DNA from: Henriciella marina DSM 19595
GTDB taxonomy: Bacteria > Pseudomonadota > Alphaproteobacteria > Caulobacterales > Hyphomonadaceae
DNA length: 64,000 nt
Direction: 5' to 3'
NCBI RefSeq assembly: GCF_000376805.1
Contig: NZ_AQXT01000002.1
Coordinates: 2,294,001-2,358,000 of the forward strand
In this document: positions 48,446 to 57,974 of the stretch, one piece after another
Layout: every line of letters begins with the position of its first letter
Position numbering within the stretch: position 1 is the stretch's first letter
Notes under the pieces: model-generated
What the model saw: only the letters and a program-made list of their open reading frames with translations
What the model was told of the DNA's origin: nothing
The model's database searches: none
Program-made: the position numbers and the translations under genes

Positions 48446-49389
48446 TCAGGCGCTTCGGCGAGGCGGCGGACGACGTCCGCAACCTCGCCGCCATGATCGT
48501 GATGCGGCATGTGGCCGGTATCCGGTAGTTTGACGAGTTCGAAATTATCGACCTCATTCTTGATCTTCCCGGCATGCAGCTTCGGGTCGATGACTGTGTC
48601 TTTTGCGCCTGAAAACAGGACGACCGGCATCTGAAGCTCGCCATAGCGGCTTTCCTGCGCGGCAAGCTCGTCCTGAAGCGCATTCATGTCGTCTGCATTG
48701 GCGCGAAAGTTGGGCGGGCGGAAAAGAAGCCCGGTTGCAGAGTCCGGATAATAGTCTTCAGGCGCCTCGCGCGGGTCGAAGACGCTGTCGATGCCGCTTT
48801 TGACCAATGACGGGCCGACAAGCGGGACAAGCTGGGAAAAGACCGGGCCGATCACCGGCGGGCCCGCCACCTGATTGTACCAGGCCTCACCGCCGCCGCC
48901 CCAGTCATGTGTCACGGGCGCGAGAAGCACGACGCCGCTGACAAGCTCTGGATAGTCGAGCGCCACGCGAAGCGCCACCGCCCCGCCATAGGAGTGTCCA
49001 ACGATGACGGCTTTCTCATCGGGCGCAAACGCCTCTAGAATACCCGCCATCTGGGCGGCCTGAACGGCTAGCGTCTCTGCGGCTTCCGGGCGGCCCGAAT
49101 AGCCATGACCCGGCCTGTCGGCCATCAGGACGCGGAAATGCTGCTCCAGGCGCGGGGCCAGCGTGAAGGTGAATTCCCGCGCATTGGCCGAGGCACCATG
49201 GATCATCAGCACCGGCGGGCCCTCGCTGCCTGCCTGGATAACGTGAACGGGCAAGCCGTTTACCTCGACGAGCTCGCCAATGGGCGGATGCCTTTCCTCG
49301 ACATTATTGGTGTAGACAGCGCTATGCACGCACGCGCCGACACCGCCAAGCGCGAGCAGGATCAGAAGGCCGGAAAGGATAATTTTCAA
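48433..49389 (-). CDS. Alpha/beta-fold hydrolase, exported or membrane-anchored
   Basis: A 318-residue alpha/beta hydrolase. The oxyanion region is VLMIHGASANA, the nucleophile elbow is VGHSYGG, the acid is probably in FSGAKDTVID, and the His in LPDTGHMPH. An N-terminal hydrophobic segment (IILSGLLILLALGGVGAC) is a signal or anchor and could also be a lipobox. The start is TTG at 49389, whose bases overlap the upstream TGA. It is convergent with the phosphatase gene, overlapping it by 13 bases. Confidence 0.85.
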   Translation of the reverse strand: MKIILSGLLILLALGGVGACVHSAVYTNNVEERHPPIGELVEVNGLPVHVIQAGSEGPPVLMIHGASANAREFTFTLAPRLEQHFRVLMADRPGHGYSGRPEAAETLAVQAAQMAGILEAFAPDEKAVIVGHSYGGAVALRVALDYPELVSGVVLLAPVTHDWGGGGEAWYNQVAGPPVIGPVFSQLVPLVGPSLVKSGIDSVFDPREAPEDYYPDSATGLLFRPPNFRANADDMNALQDELAAQESRYGELQMPVVLFSGAKDTVIDPKLHAGKIKNEVDNFELVKLPDTGHMPHHDHGGEVADVVRRLAEAPDQSS

Positions 49390-49916
49390 AGCCCCTGTCC
49401 GTTCTGCTCCCGCTTGAGGCGCGATTGCGCGGCGCGGGCAACTTCGAGGGTGGGATGAATTTTCAGCGCCTCTCGATAGGCTGCCAAGGCTTCTTCCTTG
49501 GCGCCAAGCTCTTCGAGGATGCGCCCCAGGCCTGTCCATGCCCCGAAATGGCGCGGCTCCAGGCGAAGCGTCTCATTCACGTCGCGCAGAGCCTCGGACA
49601 AGTTTTCCTCCAACAGGAAGACAGAGGCGCGCCGGTTATAGGCTTCGGCATAGGCCGGCTGGATGGCGATAACGCGGTCGTAAAGCTCATGGGCAAGCTC
49701 AAGCTCGCCGTTCGACTGGGCCTCGACGGCCCGCTCCATGACAAGATCTGCCGCAGCTGACCCGCTTTCCAGCCAGGCGGCCCAGATATCGAGCGCGGTG
49801 CTCGTCGCAGCTTCTTCACTGGGCGCGGACTTCAGCTCTTCGAACATCTCGTCGCTCGGGCCGTATTGCGGCCCGCTGACAGAGATGACACTTGCGATGA
49901 AAAGCGCTTTCAGCAT
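49386..49916 (-). CDS. TPR-repeat protein with signal peptide
   Basis: A 176-residue protein. The ATG at 49916 gives a short signal peptide MLKALFIASVISVSG. At least three tetratricopeptide repeats follow, with AHELYDRVIAIQPAYAEAY, EALRDVNETLRLEPRHFGAW and EALAAYREALKIHPTLE, forming a helical protein-binding scaffold. Its partner may be the downstream hydrolase, with which the stop and start overlap. Function is otherwise unknown. Confidence 0.85.
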   Translation of the reverse strand: MLKALFIASVISVSGPQYGPSDEMFEELKSAPSEEAATSTALDIWAAWLESGSAAADLVMERAVEAQSNGELELAHELYDRVIAIQPAYAEAYNRRASVFLLEENLSEALRDVNETLRLEPRHFGAWTGLGRILEELGAKEEALAAYREALKIHPTLEVARAAQSRLKREQNGQGL

Positions 49917-49967
49917 GCCCTTGAGTATGATCGTCGCTGCGGTCTCGGCAAGGCCCGATTGCGGCAA

Positions 49968-50624
49968 TCAGGCGGCAGGCTGCAAAAGGCCTTCTTTCAG
50001 CAGGGCCGCTTCCAGTGTCGCCGCGTCCGTAAAATGGTATGCGCGAAAGCCGAATTCGCGCGCCGCCTCGACATTCTTCAGGCTGTCATCGATGAAGAAC
50101 ACAGTGCTTTTGTCTGGATGCCCCATGCGTTGATGGGCAAGCGCATAGATAGCCGGGTCCGGCTTGATCAGCTCTTCCTCACCAGAGACGACCACGTCGC
50201 GAAAGAGTTTCAGCATCGGGAATCGCTCGACCGTTTCCGGCCAGATTTCAGCTGACATGTTCGAAAGGGCGTAGAGCGGTAGCTGCGCTTCTTCGAGGCG
50301 CGCGATCAGCGCGGGCACGCCGGTGACATAGCCGTCAAACATTTCGAACCAGCGTTCGTGCCAGGCATCGATTTCGTCTGAATAGTGCGGGAAATCCTGC
50401 TTCAGCAGGCGCGCGCCTTCGGCAAAGGTCCGGCCCCGGTCATGCTCGACATGCCAGTCCATATTGCAGACATCGCGGCAGAAGGCCTGCGCCTCTGCTT
50501 CGGTCTGGAATATCTTGCGGTACAGGCGCAAGGGAAGCCAGTCGATCACGACATTGCCGAGATCGAAAAGCACAATAGCGCCAGACCCGGCAGAGGTTTC
50601 CCTGCCCGGCGCTGACGACGTCAT
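49968..50624 (-). CDS. HAD-family hydrolase
   Basis: A 218-residue haloacid dehalogenase-type phosphatase. The nucleophile motif is VLFDLGNVVIDW, motif II is LYALSNMS, the Lys is in ELIKPDPAIY, and motif IV is VFFIDDSLKNV. The pattern fits the YihX/HAD-IA group. Substrate unknown. It lies between the TPR gene (51 bases) and rpmJ (7 bases) on the same strand. Confidence 0.88.
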   Translation of the reverse strand: MTSSAPGRETSAGSGAIVLFDLGNVVIDWLPLRLYRKIFQTEAEAQAFCRDVCNMDWHVEHDRGRTFAEGARLLKQDFPHYSDEIDAWHERWFEMFDGYVTGVPALIARLEEAQLPLYALSNMSAEIWPETVERFPMLKLFRDVVVSGEEELIKPDPAIYALAHQRMGHPDKSTVFFIDDSLKNVEAAREFGFRAYHFTDAATLEAALLKEGLLQPAA

Positions 50625-50631
50625 CTTCTGC

Positions 50632-50757
50632 TTAACCCTGCTTTGCTTTAAAGCGTGGGTCGGTTTTATTGATGACGTAAGTGCGGCCCTTGCGGCGCAC
50701 GACCTTGCAATCGCGGTGACGCGTTCTCAAGGATTTGAGTGAAGATTTAACTTTCAT
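50632..50757 (-). CDS. rpmJ: Ribosomal protein L36
   Basis: A 41-residue L36 with [16 protein letters not shown] at the start and the end [11 protein letters not shown]. Only one Cys (in RDCKVV) is present, so this is the zinc-free form usual in Alphaproteobacteria. The ATG at 50757 is the conserved start; a longer frame to 50826 is not the usual protein. Its location away from the main ribosomal cluster is normal. Confidence 0.95.
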   Translation of the reverse strand: MKVKSSLKSLRTRHRDCKVVRRKGRTYVINKTDPRFKAKQG

Positions 50758-50867
50758 CGGACTGCCCCGGCGATCTTTGAAAACTCGTAAGGGGCGGCAG
50801 ATACAGAATGGTCTATTCAGAGTCAACGCCGCTGACGCACTGCGACAGCAAAAGGAAGAAGCTAGTT

Positions 50868-52304
50868 ATGACGCGTACCAACAGGGTTCTACAACGCTGG
50901 ACACTTGCCGCAGGATTGGCCGCCTTCATCGGCGCCTGCGCCGCGACCCCGCAGCCAGCGCCGCAGACCGCCGCGCCGACTCCACCCTCTCAAAAGCCGC
51001 AGGCCGCACACACGACCGTGCAGGCGCCGGCAGAGAGCGGCGCCGCCTATAGCGCGCCGGTTCAACGCACGACAGTTGCATCGCCCGGTAACCCTCGCGG
51101 AACACCTGGCACGCCTGCCTTTTCTGGCCCCACAGGCCCTTTCACGCCAACCGGCAATGCAGACATGGACGCCTGGCGCCAGGACTTCGTGGCGCGTGCG
51201 ACCTCGCGCGGCCAGAACCCGGCGCTTCTCTATGCCCTGCTGAAGGATATTCGCCCGCTCGACATCTATCTCGGACCGGACGACCGGTCTGAAGTTGCCA
51301 ACCAGGCCGAGTTTTCCAAGGCAATCTGGGACTATCTGGCGACCGCCGTCACCGACAATCGTCTGGAAACAGGCCGGCAGAAACTTGCAGAGCTTGGTCC
51401 GGTTTTTGACCAGCTGGAACAGACCTATGGCGTCAACCGGGAAGCGCTGAGCGCGATCTGGGGCATGGAAACCAATTTCGGCGGCTATATGGGCGACTTC
51501 AGCGCCGCCAACACGCTCGCCAACATGGCCGTGGAAGGCCGCCGCCGGAGCTTTGCCGAGGGCGAGATCCTGGCGCTCGCAAAAATCGTCGAGAATGGCT
51601 ATGCCCGGCTCGACCAGCTTGGCTCCGGCTGGGCCGGCGCGATGGGCCACACACAGTTCATGCCGTCGACCTATCTCTCCTATGCGCAGGATTATGACGG
51701 CGACGGCCTCGCCAATGTCTGGACCTCTTCGCCCGACGCGCTGGCGTCAGCCGCAAATTACCTGTCAGCCTCCGGCTACCGCTTCGACCAGCCATGGGGC
51801 ATCGAAGTACTTGCCCCGCAGGGCTTTGACTGGGGAATGGCCGACGGGAATGACCGGCGCCTCTCGACCTGGATCGCTGAAGGCCTCAGCCCGATTCGCG
51901 GGGGTGGCTTCGGCGTTGACCCCAGCGACTATGCAGAGCTCTGGCTGCCGGCCGGTGCCACCGGGCCGAAATACCTGCTCTTCCGCAATTTCGAGGTCTT
52001 CAAGACCTATAACCGCTCCAACAGCTATGCGCTGGCGGTCGGGCTTCTGGCAAATGGCCTTGCTGGCCAGACCGGGCCGGTCGCCTCATGGCCGCGTGAC
52101 ATCGAACGCCTCAGCCTCGACCAGGTGAAACAGCTCCAGGCTGCGCTGAACCAGCTTGGTTACGATGCAGGCGGCGTTGACGGGATTGCAGGTTCGGGTA
52201 CGCGCGCGGCGCTCCGGCGCTTCCAGCAGGCCAACGGGCTCGTGGCAGATGGCTATCCCTCGCGTCCTGCGCTCGACGCGGTCATGTCCCGCCTCAGAAG
52301 CTAG
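50868..52304 (+). CDS. Lytic murein transglycosylase with peptidoglycan-binding domain
   Basis: A 478-residue MltB-like lipoprotein. The lipobox is in AAFIGACA. A Pro/Ala/Thr-rich linker of about 90 residues leads to the catalytic domain with the Glu in SAIWGMETNFGGYMG, and GAMGHTQFMPSTYL. The C-terminal 60 residues form a peptidoglycan-binding domain with QLQAALNQLGYDAGGVDG. It cleaves the glycan strand with formation of 1,6-anhydro-MurNAc, which feeds the AmgK/MurU type of recycling. GGAAGAA lies before the ATG at 50868. Confidence 0.93.
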   Translation: MTRTNRVLQRWTLAAGLAAFIGACAATPQPAPQTAAPTPPSQKPQAAHTTVQAPAESGAAYSAPVQRTTVASPGNPRGTPGTPAFSGPTGPFTPTGNADMDAWRQDFVARATSRGQNPALLYALLKDIRPLDIYLGPDDRSEVANQAEFSKAIWDYLATAVTDNRLETGRQKLAELGPVFDQLEQTYGVNREALSAIWGMETNFGGYMGDFSAANTLANMAVEGRRRSFAEGEILALAKIVENGYARLDQLGSGWAGAMGHTQFMPSTYLSYAQDYDGDGLANVWTSSPDALASAANYLSASGYRFDQPWGIEVLAPQGFDWGMADGNDRRLSTWIAEGLSPIRGGGFGVDPSDYAELWLPAGATGPKYLLFRNFEVFKTYNRSNSYALAVGLLANGLAGQTGPVASWPRDIERLSLDQVKQLQAALNQLGYDAGGVDGIAGSGTRAALRRFQQANGLVADGYPSRPALDAVMSRLRS

Positions 52305-52307
52305 GCG

Positions 52308-53600
52308 CTAATCGTATATTTCCGGCTGATCATCGTCGTCCTGATAGACCTGATTGGCCGGAAAGACGCGGCGGGCAAAGAGCGCCATGACCAGAAGCAC
52401 GACGCCCGCCCCAATGAATGGCGCGCTCTGATGGAAGTTCTCATACATCCATGGGCCAAAGAACGGGCTGACGATAAAGCCTGTGCCATTGGCCGAGATG
52501 ACAAGCCCGGCGACATTGCCCTGCAGGCTTGACCCGACCGACAGGGACGCGCCGCTGGAAAAGCCCGGACGCGCCAGACCCTGGCCGATGCCGACAAAGA
52601 ACTGGGCCAGGACCAGGACCGCAAACTCGTTCGTCGGCACGATCAGGAACGCGCCGACAGACAGGGTCAGGGCACCTGTAATCATAAGCGTGCGATTGGT
52701 CATCTTGAGGCGCGGAATGATGACGAGCTGCGAGATGAGCGTGCCGGCCGCCCCCACCGTATAGGCCGGGCCGGTAAACTGCATCGCCTCTGCGCCATCA
52801 ACGCCGATCTTGTCCATGATGGCGAAAGCAAAGGTCTGCGTCAGCACGCCGGTCACAACCGACAGGCCGATGGCGAAGATCAGGTAAGGCATCACGCGCG
52901 GATCGCGCCAGAGGCCGTCGCCTTCCTTTTTACCGGTTGATTTGAGGCCCGCTTCCTTGCGCGGCGGTGTCTTCTCCGGCAGCCGCGTAAAGATGAGGAA
53001 GGAAAGCACCGCGGCCGCTGCACTGATCATGAAAACCGGTGTCAGCAGGCCGAACACAGCGCCCGCAGCGGCCGCGAAGGCAGGACCTGCCACAGCGCCA
53101 AAGCTGAAGCCCGATGTCAGCGATGCGATCTCTTCGGTACGTTTGTCGCGGCTTGTGCGGTCGGCGATATAGGCCTGCGCCGCCGGATTGGTGCCAGAAC
53201 CGAAAAGGCCAAACAGGGTTCGCGACGCAAGCAGGCAGAAGAAGATGACCAGCGAGCTCTGCAGGTAGCCTGCCATGGCGAGCGCCGCGCTCGTACCAAA
53301 GAGCAGCATCGAGATTGAAAAGCCGAGCATGCCCAGTGCCGCGACGGGCCGCCTGCCCCAATCATTACTCTTGCGCCCCCAGAAGGATGACGTAATTGCC
53401 CAGAGCGCCGCCGACAGCGAGAAGATCGCCCCAGCCATCCAGTCCGGCAAGCCAAGGTCCCGTGACAAGGGCGGCAGGATCGCGCTGACCAGCATCGTGT
53501 TGCCTGCCCCGACAGCCAGGAGCGCAAAAAAGAGCAGCCGGAACGCGGGTCTGCGGTCCGGCCGGTCACGTCCAAGCTGTGGCTGCGGCTGATCTGTCAT
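52308..53600 (-). CDS. Major facilitator superfamily transporter
   Basis: A 430-residue protein with twelve predicted helices. It has the loop-2 pattern FWGRKSNDWGRRPV, and a middle loop rich in charges (TRLPEKTPPRKEAGLKS). Its class resembles TCR/Tet-type drug:H+ antiporters, but the substrate cannot be given. Ends 3 bases from the convergent transglycosylase gene. Confidence 0.88.
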   Translation of the reverse strand: MTDQPQPQLGRDRPDRRPAFRLLFFALLAVGAGNTMLVSAILPPLSRDLGLPDWMAGAIFSLSAALWAITSSFWGRKSNDWGRRPVAALGMLGFSISMLLFGTSAALAMAGYLQSSLVIFFCLLASRTLFGLFGSGTNPAAQAYIADRTSRDKRTEEIASLTSGFSFGAVAGPAFAAAAGAVFGLLTPVFMISAAAAVLSFLIFTRLPEKTPPRKEAGLKSTGKKEGDGLWRDPRVMPYLIFAIGLSVVTGVLTQTFAFAIMDKIGVDGAEAMQFTGPAYTVGAAGTLISQLVIIPRLKMTNRTLMITGALTLSVGAFLIVPTNEFAVLVLAQFFVGIGQGLARPGFSSGASLSVGSSLQGNVAGLVISANGTGFIVSPFFGPWMYENFHQSAPFIGAGVVLLVMALFARRVFPANQVYQDDDDQPEIYD

Positions 53601-53733
53601 GTCTTCTCTTCGGCCTGGTCCGTTGAAAATTCAAGCGCATCCTTCGCGTCAGCCCGGTTTGTGCGGCGGCGGAAACCTTATTTAAAGCCTGACGCGCTAG
53701 GGCTATCGGCTGAACCCGTCCTCGGAGACATGA

Positions 53734-54621
53734 ATGTTCCAGCTTATCGGCCTTGTCATGGTCGTCGTCCTCATTGCCGGTGCCCTCGCCTTTACGGGCA
53801 GCCCGGCCCTTTTCAGCGCGCTCCCATTCGAGCTGGCGCTGATCGGTGGGGCTGGCGTCGGAACGCTTGTGATTGGCAATTCGCCGCGCGTTGCTGGCGA
53901 TGCGCTCGCCGGTATCCCCAAGGCCATGCGCGGCGCCAAATGGAAACGCGAAGATTATTCAGACCTGCTCAGTGGCCTCAATGATCTGATGAGCCGGGCA
54001 CGGCGCGGCGGCATGATCGCGATTGAGGCAGATATCGAAACGCCGGAAACCTCTGGGCTGTTCACCAGCCGCCCCCGTCTTCTTGCTGATCGCGCGGCAA
54101 CCTCGTTGATCACCGACAGCCTGCGCCTGCACGCCCTCAACCCGGGCGGCAAATCTCCCGTCGCGGCGCATCTTGAAGACGCGGTCGCCTCAGCCGCGCA
54201 GACCCGTCACCGCGCCGTTGGAGCGCTCAATTCACTGGCTGACGCGCTGCCCGCGCTAGGTATCGTTGCCGCGGTGCTTGGCATTATCAAGACGATGAGC
54301 CAGATTGATCAGTCGCCTGACGTACTTGGGCCGATGATTGCGACGGCGCTTCTCGGCACCTTCCTTGGTGTCTTCCTCGCCTATGGCCTCGTCGGGCCGC
54401 TTGCCGCCCGTTTCGGACAGGTCGTTGATGAAGAGATGCAGTATCTCGAAACCATCAAGACGGTCATCACCGCCTGGCATGAGGGCATTGCCCCGGCCAC
54501 GGCTGTTGAGCTGGCGCGTGCCGGCCTGCCGGTTCACCTTCGTCCGTCCGTGGAAGACATCGACGGAACGCAGGCCAATGTCGAGCCTTTCCCGGTCCGC
54601 CGCCGCGACCGCGTCGCCTGA
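53734..54621 (+). CDS. motA: Flagellar motor stator protein MotA
   Basis: A 295-residue MotA-type protein. Two N-terminal helices, a cytoplasmic loop, then helices around ALPALGIVAAVLGIIKTMSQI and ATALLGTFLGVFLAYGLVGPLA. The loop and C-terminal tail match MotA. With MotB it forms the ion channel of the flagellar motor. motB is not adjacent, so it must lie elsewhere. The ATG follows GGAGAC. Confidence is higher for MotA/ExbB family than for the exact subfamily. Confidence 0.88.
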   Translation: MFQLIGLVMVVVLIAGALAFTGSPALFSALPFELALIGGAGVGTLVIGNSPRVAGDALAGIPKAMRGAKWKREDYSDLLSGLNDLMSRARRGGMIAIEADIETPETSGLFTSRPRLLADRAATSLITDSLRLHALNPGGKSPVAAHLEDAVASAAQTRHRAVGALNSLADALPALGIVAAVLGIIKTMSQIDQSPDVLGPMIATALLGTFLGVFLAYGLVGPLAARFGQVVDEEMQYLETIKTVITAWHEGIAPATAVELARAGLPVHLRPSVEDIDGTQANVEPFPVRRRDRVA

Positions 54622-54711
54622 ACGGGCTGACTAAATTCACACCCCGACTCGTATTTGCATACCGGCAGCCCTAGTTTCTCCCGACATCCAGAAGGCAGCC
54701 GGAGTGCCTGC

Positions 54712-55236
54712 ATGTCCCGTTTCGACGAATTGAAGGCCATCGCGAAGACCTATCAGGATCTTGCGGCGGAGAATTATGCGCGCGTGCGCCAGCTCGCCGA
54801 AGAAGTGCGCGGCGGCTTCTGCGATTATCTCGATGCGTCCGATGGCATCTGCGTCCAGCTTGTCCCACCGGTTGGCGAGTTCCAGCCCAAGCCCTATGGC
54901 GATAAGGCCTTTTCCGTGCCGCCAAAGGGCTTTCGACCTCTCGGACCGGTTGCTTTCGGCCTCGCTGTTCGCGTCACCGGCGGCACTGACTGGATTCGCA
55001 TCACGACGCAGTGCCAGAAGATCGGGGATCGTTTTGTTCTGGACATTCAAGGCGGGGAGTCCTTTACGCTTGACCTTCCGCTAACCGAACAGGACTCCAC
55101 CCGCCTCTTTGATTACCTTTTCAATCATCTGAAGACCTGGTTCCAGGCGACGATGGATCATTACGAGGCAGGCGATTACGGGACCCGCGAGATCGGTTTC
55201 GACTTCTCGCGCGACGACCCCGAAGCTACGGCCTGA
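54712..55236 (+). CDS. Conserved-looking protein of unknown function
   Basis: A 174-residue protein with an N-terminal helix (DELKAIAKTYQDLAAENYARVRQLAEEVR) and a mainly beta-strand remainder, with GGTDWIRITTQCQKIGDRFVLDI and a C-terminal helix FDYLFNHLKTWFQATMDHYEAG. The ATG at 54712 follows GGAG at 54701; an upstream in-frame ATG at 54655 gives an unlikely N-terminus. No signal peptide. It lies between motA and the antiporter. Confidence 0.75.
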   Translation: MSRFDELKAIAKTYQDLAAENYARVRQLAEEVRGGFCDYLDASDGICVQLVPPVGEFQPKPYGDKAFSVPPKGFRPLGPVAFGLAVRVTGGTDWIRITTQCQKIGDRFVLDIQGGESFTLDLPLTEQDSTRLFDYLFNHLKTWFQATMDHYEAGDYGTREIGFDFSRDDPEATA

Positions 55237-55259
55237 ACCGCACGGACCCCGAAAAACCT

Positions 55260-57188
55260 ATGCCTGATCTGAACCTTATTCTTGCTGGTACGGGCTCTGA
55301 AAGCCTGATTTTCGCCTGCGCGCTCATCGGTGCACTTGGTCTCGGCGCCCAGTGGCTGGCCTGGCGTATCCAGGCACCGGCCATCGTGCTCATGGCGCTT
55401 GCTGGCCTTGCCGCCGGCCCGGTCTGGCAGCTTGCCTTCGGCGAACCGCTACTTAATCCGTCTTCCACCTTCGGAGATCTCCTCCGGCCGATTGTCTCCT
55501 TGTGTGTCGCGGTCATCCTGTTCGAAGGTGGCCTGATCCTGAAATTCCAGAACCTGCGCGATGCTGGTGCGGCCGTGCGCCGTGTGGTGTTCTTCGGTGG
55601 TCCGCTGGCGTGGTTCTTCGGGTCGTTGGCCGCGCGCTACGCCGCTGGCCTCGACTGGGCAAGCGCGATCGTGTTTGCAGGGGTGATGGTCGTGACCGGC
55701 CCGACAGTGATCATGCCGCTATTGCGCCAGTCAAAACTCTCCGGACGCCCGGCGCAGTTCCTGAAATGGGAAGGCATCGTCAACGACCCGATCGGCGCCC
55801 TCTTCGCCGTATCTGCCTATGAGATCATCCGCGTTGCCAGTCAGGGCGAGTCGATGCTGGGCGCTGGCCTCTGGGTCCTTGCGGCGGCTGGCATAGGTGT
55901 CGCGCTTGGTATCGTCTTCGGTCTTGGCATGTCTCGGGCCTTCCGCAATGGCTGGACACCCGAATACCTCAAGGCCCCGCTTATCTTCGCGTCGATCATT
56001 CTCTGCTACGCGCTGGCTGAGCAGGTCGAAAAGGAAATCGGCCTGGTCGCGGTCACCGCCTATGGCATGACGCTCGCCAATTCGAAGCTGGCAGACCTTT
56101 CTGAACTTCGAAAGTTCAAGGAAGACATCGCCGTCCTCCTCGTGTCTGGCGTCTTCGTCATCCTGACGGCGGACCTCACCCCGTCGACCATCATGTCGGC
56201 GCTCAACATGAACACGCTGATGTTCCTTGTGGTCATGCTGTTCGTGGTTCGCCCGCTCTCTGTCTGGATTGCCACGGCAGGCACGCTGAACCGCAAGGAA
56301 GCCTTGCTTCTCGGCTGGATCGCGCCGCGCGGTATCGTCGCCGTCGCGGTCTCCGGTCTCTTCGGGTCGCTGCTTGTCGACCTCTCGCGTGAAGGCCGCT
56401 TCTATTTCTCCGGCGCTGACCAGATTGTGCCGCTTGCGTTCGCGATGGTGTTCACGACGGTGGTCCTGCACGGTTTTACCATCGGCCCGCTTGCCAGGAA
56501 GCTCGGCCTTGCCCGATCTGAAAAGCCGGGCGTGCTTCTTGTTGGCGCGAATTCATGGAGTATCGAATTCGCAAAGGCACTCAAATCGGTGAAGATCGAT
56601 GTCATCGTCGCTGACAGCAATTACCGGCGCCTGCGCCCGGCCCGCGAGGCAGGTCTTGATACCTTCCTCGGAGAGGTCCTCTCAGAAGACGCTGAAATCC
56701 GGCTCGACCATTCGCGCTTTGCAACCGTTGTCGCGCTCTCCACAAATGACAGCCACAATGCGCTGGTCTGTAGCCAGTTTGCGCCTGAAGTTGGCCGCCA
56801 CCGCGTTTACCAGCTATCCCTGTCCGAAGGCGACGAAACCGATGACAAGTCGGTTGGCTCCTCGGCGCGCGGCCGCACACTCATCCGCCGGGGCCGGACA
56901 TATGATGGCCTGATCCGGGACCAGTATCGCGGCTGGAATTTCTCGCGCACGCGCCTCACGGAGAAGTACACGCTGGAGCAATATATGGCCGAGCGCCCCA
57001 AGGGAGATCTCGTTGGCGAGATCCGTCCGGATGGGACGCTGGTCCTGCTTGGCCCGAGCCGTGAGGCCCGGGGCGGGGAAGGCGCGACAATCATAAGCTT
57101 CGCGCCTGATCACCAGCCGCAACCAGCTGCGCCTGCAGAAGAGCCAGCCACATCAGATCCGAAGGTCGATGAACCTCAGAAAACCTGA
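55260..57188 (+). CDS. Cation/proton antiporter (CPA1-like) with RCK-like C-terminus
   Basis: A 642-residue protein. The first about 415 residues form 12 or so transmembrane helices of the Na+/H+ exchanger type, with GVMVVTGPTVIMPLLRQ and WEGIVNDPIGALFAV providing the conserved Asp pair region (GIVNDP). Residues about 420-520 (GVLLVGANSWSIEFAKALK...) look like a TrkA-N/RCK nucleotide-binding domain, and the tail is Pro/Ala-rich. Ion specificity, Na+ or K+, cannot be read. Confidence 0.9.
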   Translation: MPDLNLILAGTGSESLIFACALIGALGLGAQWLAWRIQAPAIVLMALAGLAAGPVWQLAFGEPLLNPSSTFGDLLRPIVSLCVAVILFEGGLILKFQNLRDAGAAVRRVVFFGGPLAWFFGSLAARYAAGLDWASAIVFAGVMVVTGPTVIMPLLRQSKLSGRPAQFLKWEGIVNDPIGALFAVSAYEIIRVASQGESMLGAGLWVLAAAGIGVALGIVFGLGMSRAFRNGWTPEYLKAPLIFASIILCYALAEQVEKEIGLVAVTAYGMTLANSKLADLSELRKFKEDIAVLLVSGVFVILTADLTPSTIMSALNMNTLMFLVVMLFVVRPLSVWIATAGTLNRKEALLLGWIAPRGIVAVAVSGLFGSLLVDLSREGRFYFSGADQIVPLAFAMVFTTVVLHGFTIGPLARKLGLARSEKPGVLLVGANSWSIEFAKALKSVKIDVIVADSNYRRLRPAREAGLDTFLGEVLSEDAEIRLDHSRFATVVALSTNDSHNALVCSQFAPEVGRHRVYQLSLSEGDETDDKSVGSSARGRTLIRRGRTYDGLIRDQYRGWNFSRTRLTEKYTLEQYMAERPKGDLVGEIRPDGTLVLLGPSREARGGEGATIISFAPDHQPQPAAPAEEPATSDPKVDEPQKT

Positions 57189-57191
57189 CGG

Positions 57192-57911
57192 CTACACCGA
57201 GACCGCGTGAAGCGCGCGGCCATGCGTGCGCAGCCACTTGCGCTCTGCCTTCCAGCCAGGACAGCACGTAGAGACGTGCGCCCAGAAGCGCGGGCTGTGG
57301 TTCATTTCCAGCAGATGCGCGCATTCATGGGCGGCGACGTAATCAAGGACGCTCGCAGGCGCCATGATGAGCCGCCAGGAGAAGGCAAGTCCGCCATCGG
57401 AGGTGCATGAGCCCCAGCGCGAGCGTGTATCCTTGACGCTGACACGGCGCGCCGCAACGCCCAGGGCCGCGCAATGACGCTCCACGGCCTCGGAAAGATC
57501 CTCTCGCGCGGCCTTCTTGAGAAACCGCGCCGCCCGGCGGCCTGCGGTTTCTGGATCACCCGGCAGACATAGTGTCTGAGGATCGCCGGGCTCAAGGCTC
57601 GCGCGCCGTCCCGGCCCCTCTACGCAAATGGTACAAGGCGCCCCGCGCAGGCTGAAAACAGCGCCGGGCTGAAGACCCGTCAGCGCCGGAAGCTGCGCCA
57701 GGCGCGAAACGATCCAGTCCCGCCGCTCACTGGCAAATCGGGCCGCCGCTTTTACGTGTCGTTTCGACGGGGCGACCGCCACGGCTTCGCGCCTGGCCTC
57801 GTCCAGCCTCAAGATCAGGCGTTTCGCACGAGGATTGATCTCGATGCGCACATTGATGTCTTCGCCCTCTGGCGAGGTCAGGGTGAGGCACTGGTCTTTA
57901 TCGACAAACAT
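57192..57911 (-). CDS. YgjP/SprT-like metallopeptidase-fold protein (DUF45)
   Basis: A 239-residue protein with the DUF45 hallmarks KDTRSRWGSCTSDG and the metal-binding AAHECAHLLEMNHSPRFW. The zinc site is H-E-x-x-H plus a third His in NHS. Family members are metal-dependent hydrolases of unclear substrate. The ATG at 57911 begins a hydrophilic N-terminus. It converges with the antiporter gene, 3 bases apart. Confidence 0.88.
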   Translation of the reverse strand: MFVDKDQCLTLTSPEGEDINVRIEINPRAKRLILRLDEARREAVAVAPSKRHVKAAARFASERRDWIVSRLAQLPALTGLQPGAVFSLRGAPCTICVEGPGRRASLEPGDPQTLCLPGDPETAGRRAARFLKKAAREDLSEAVERHCAALGVAARRVSVKDTRSRWGSCTSDGGLAFSWRLIMAPASVLDYVAAHECAHLLEMNHSPRFWAHVSTCCPGWKAERKWLRTHGRALHAVSV

Positions 57912-57974
57912 GATAAGTCTCGGGCTGCGGTGCGATGAGCATTATCGTTACTAAAGACACTAGGGAAACCCATC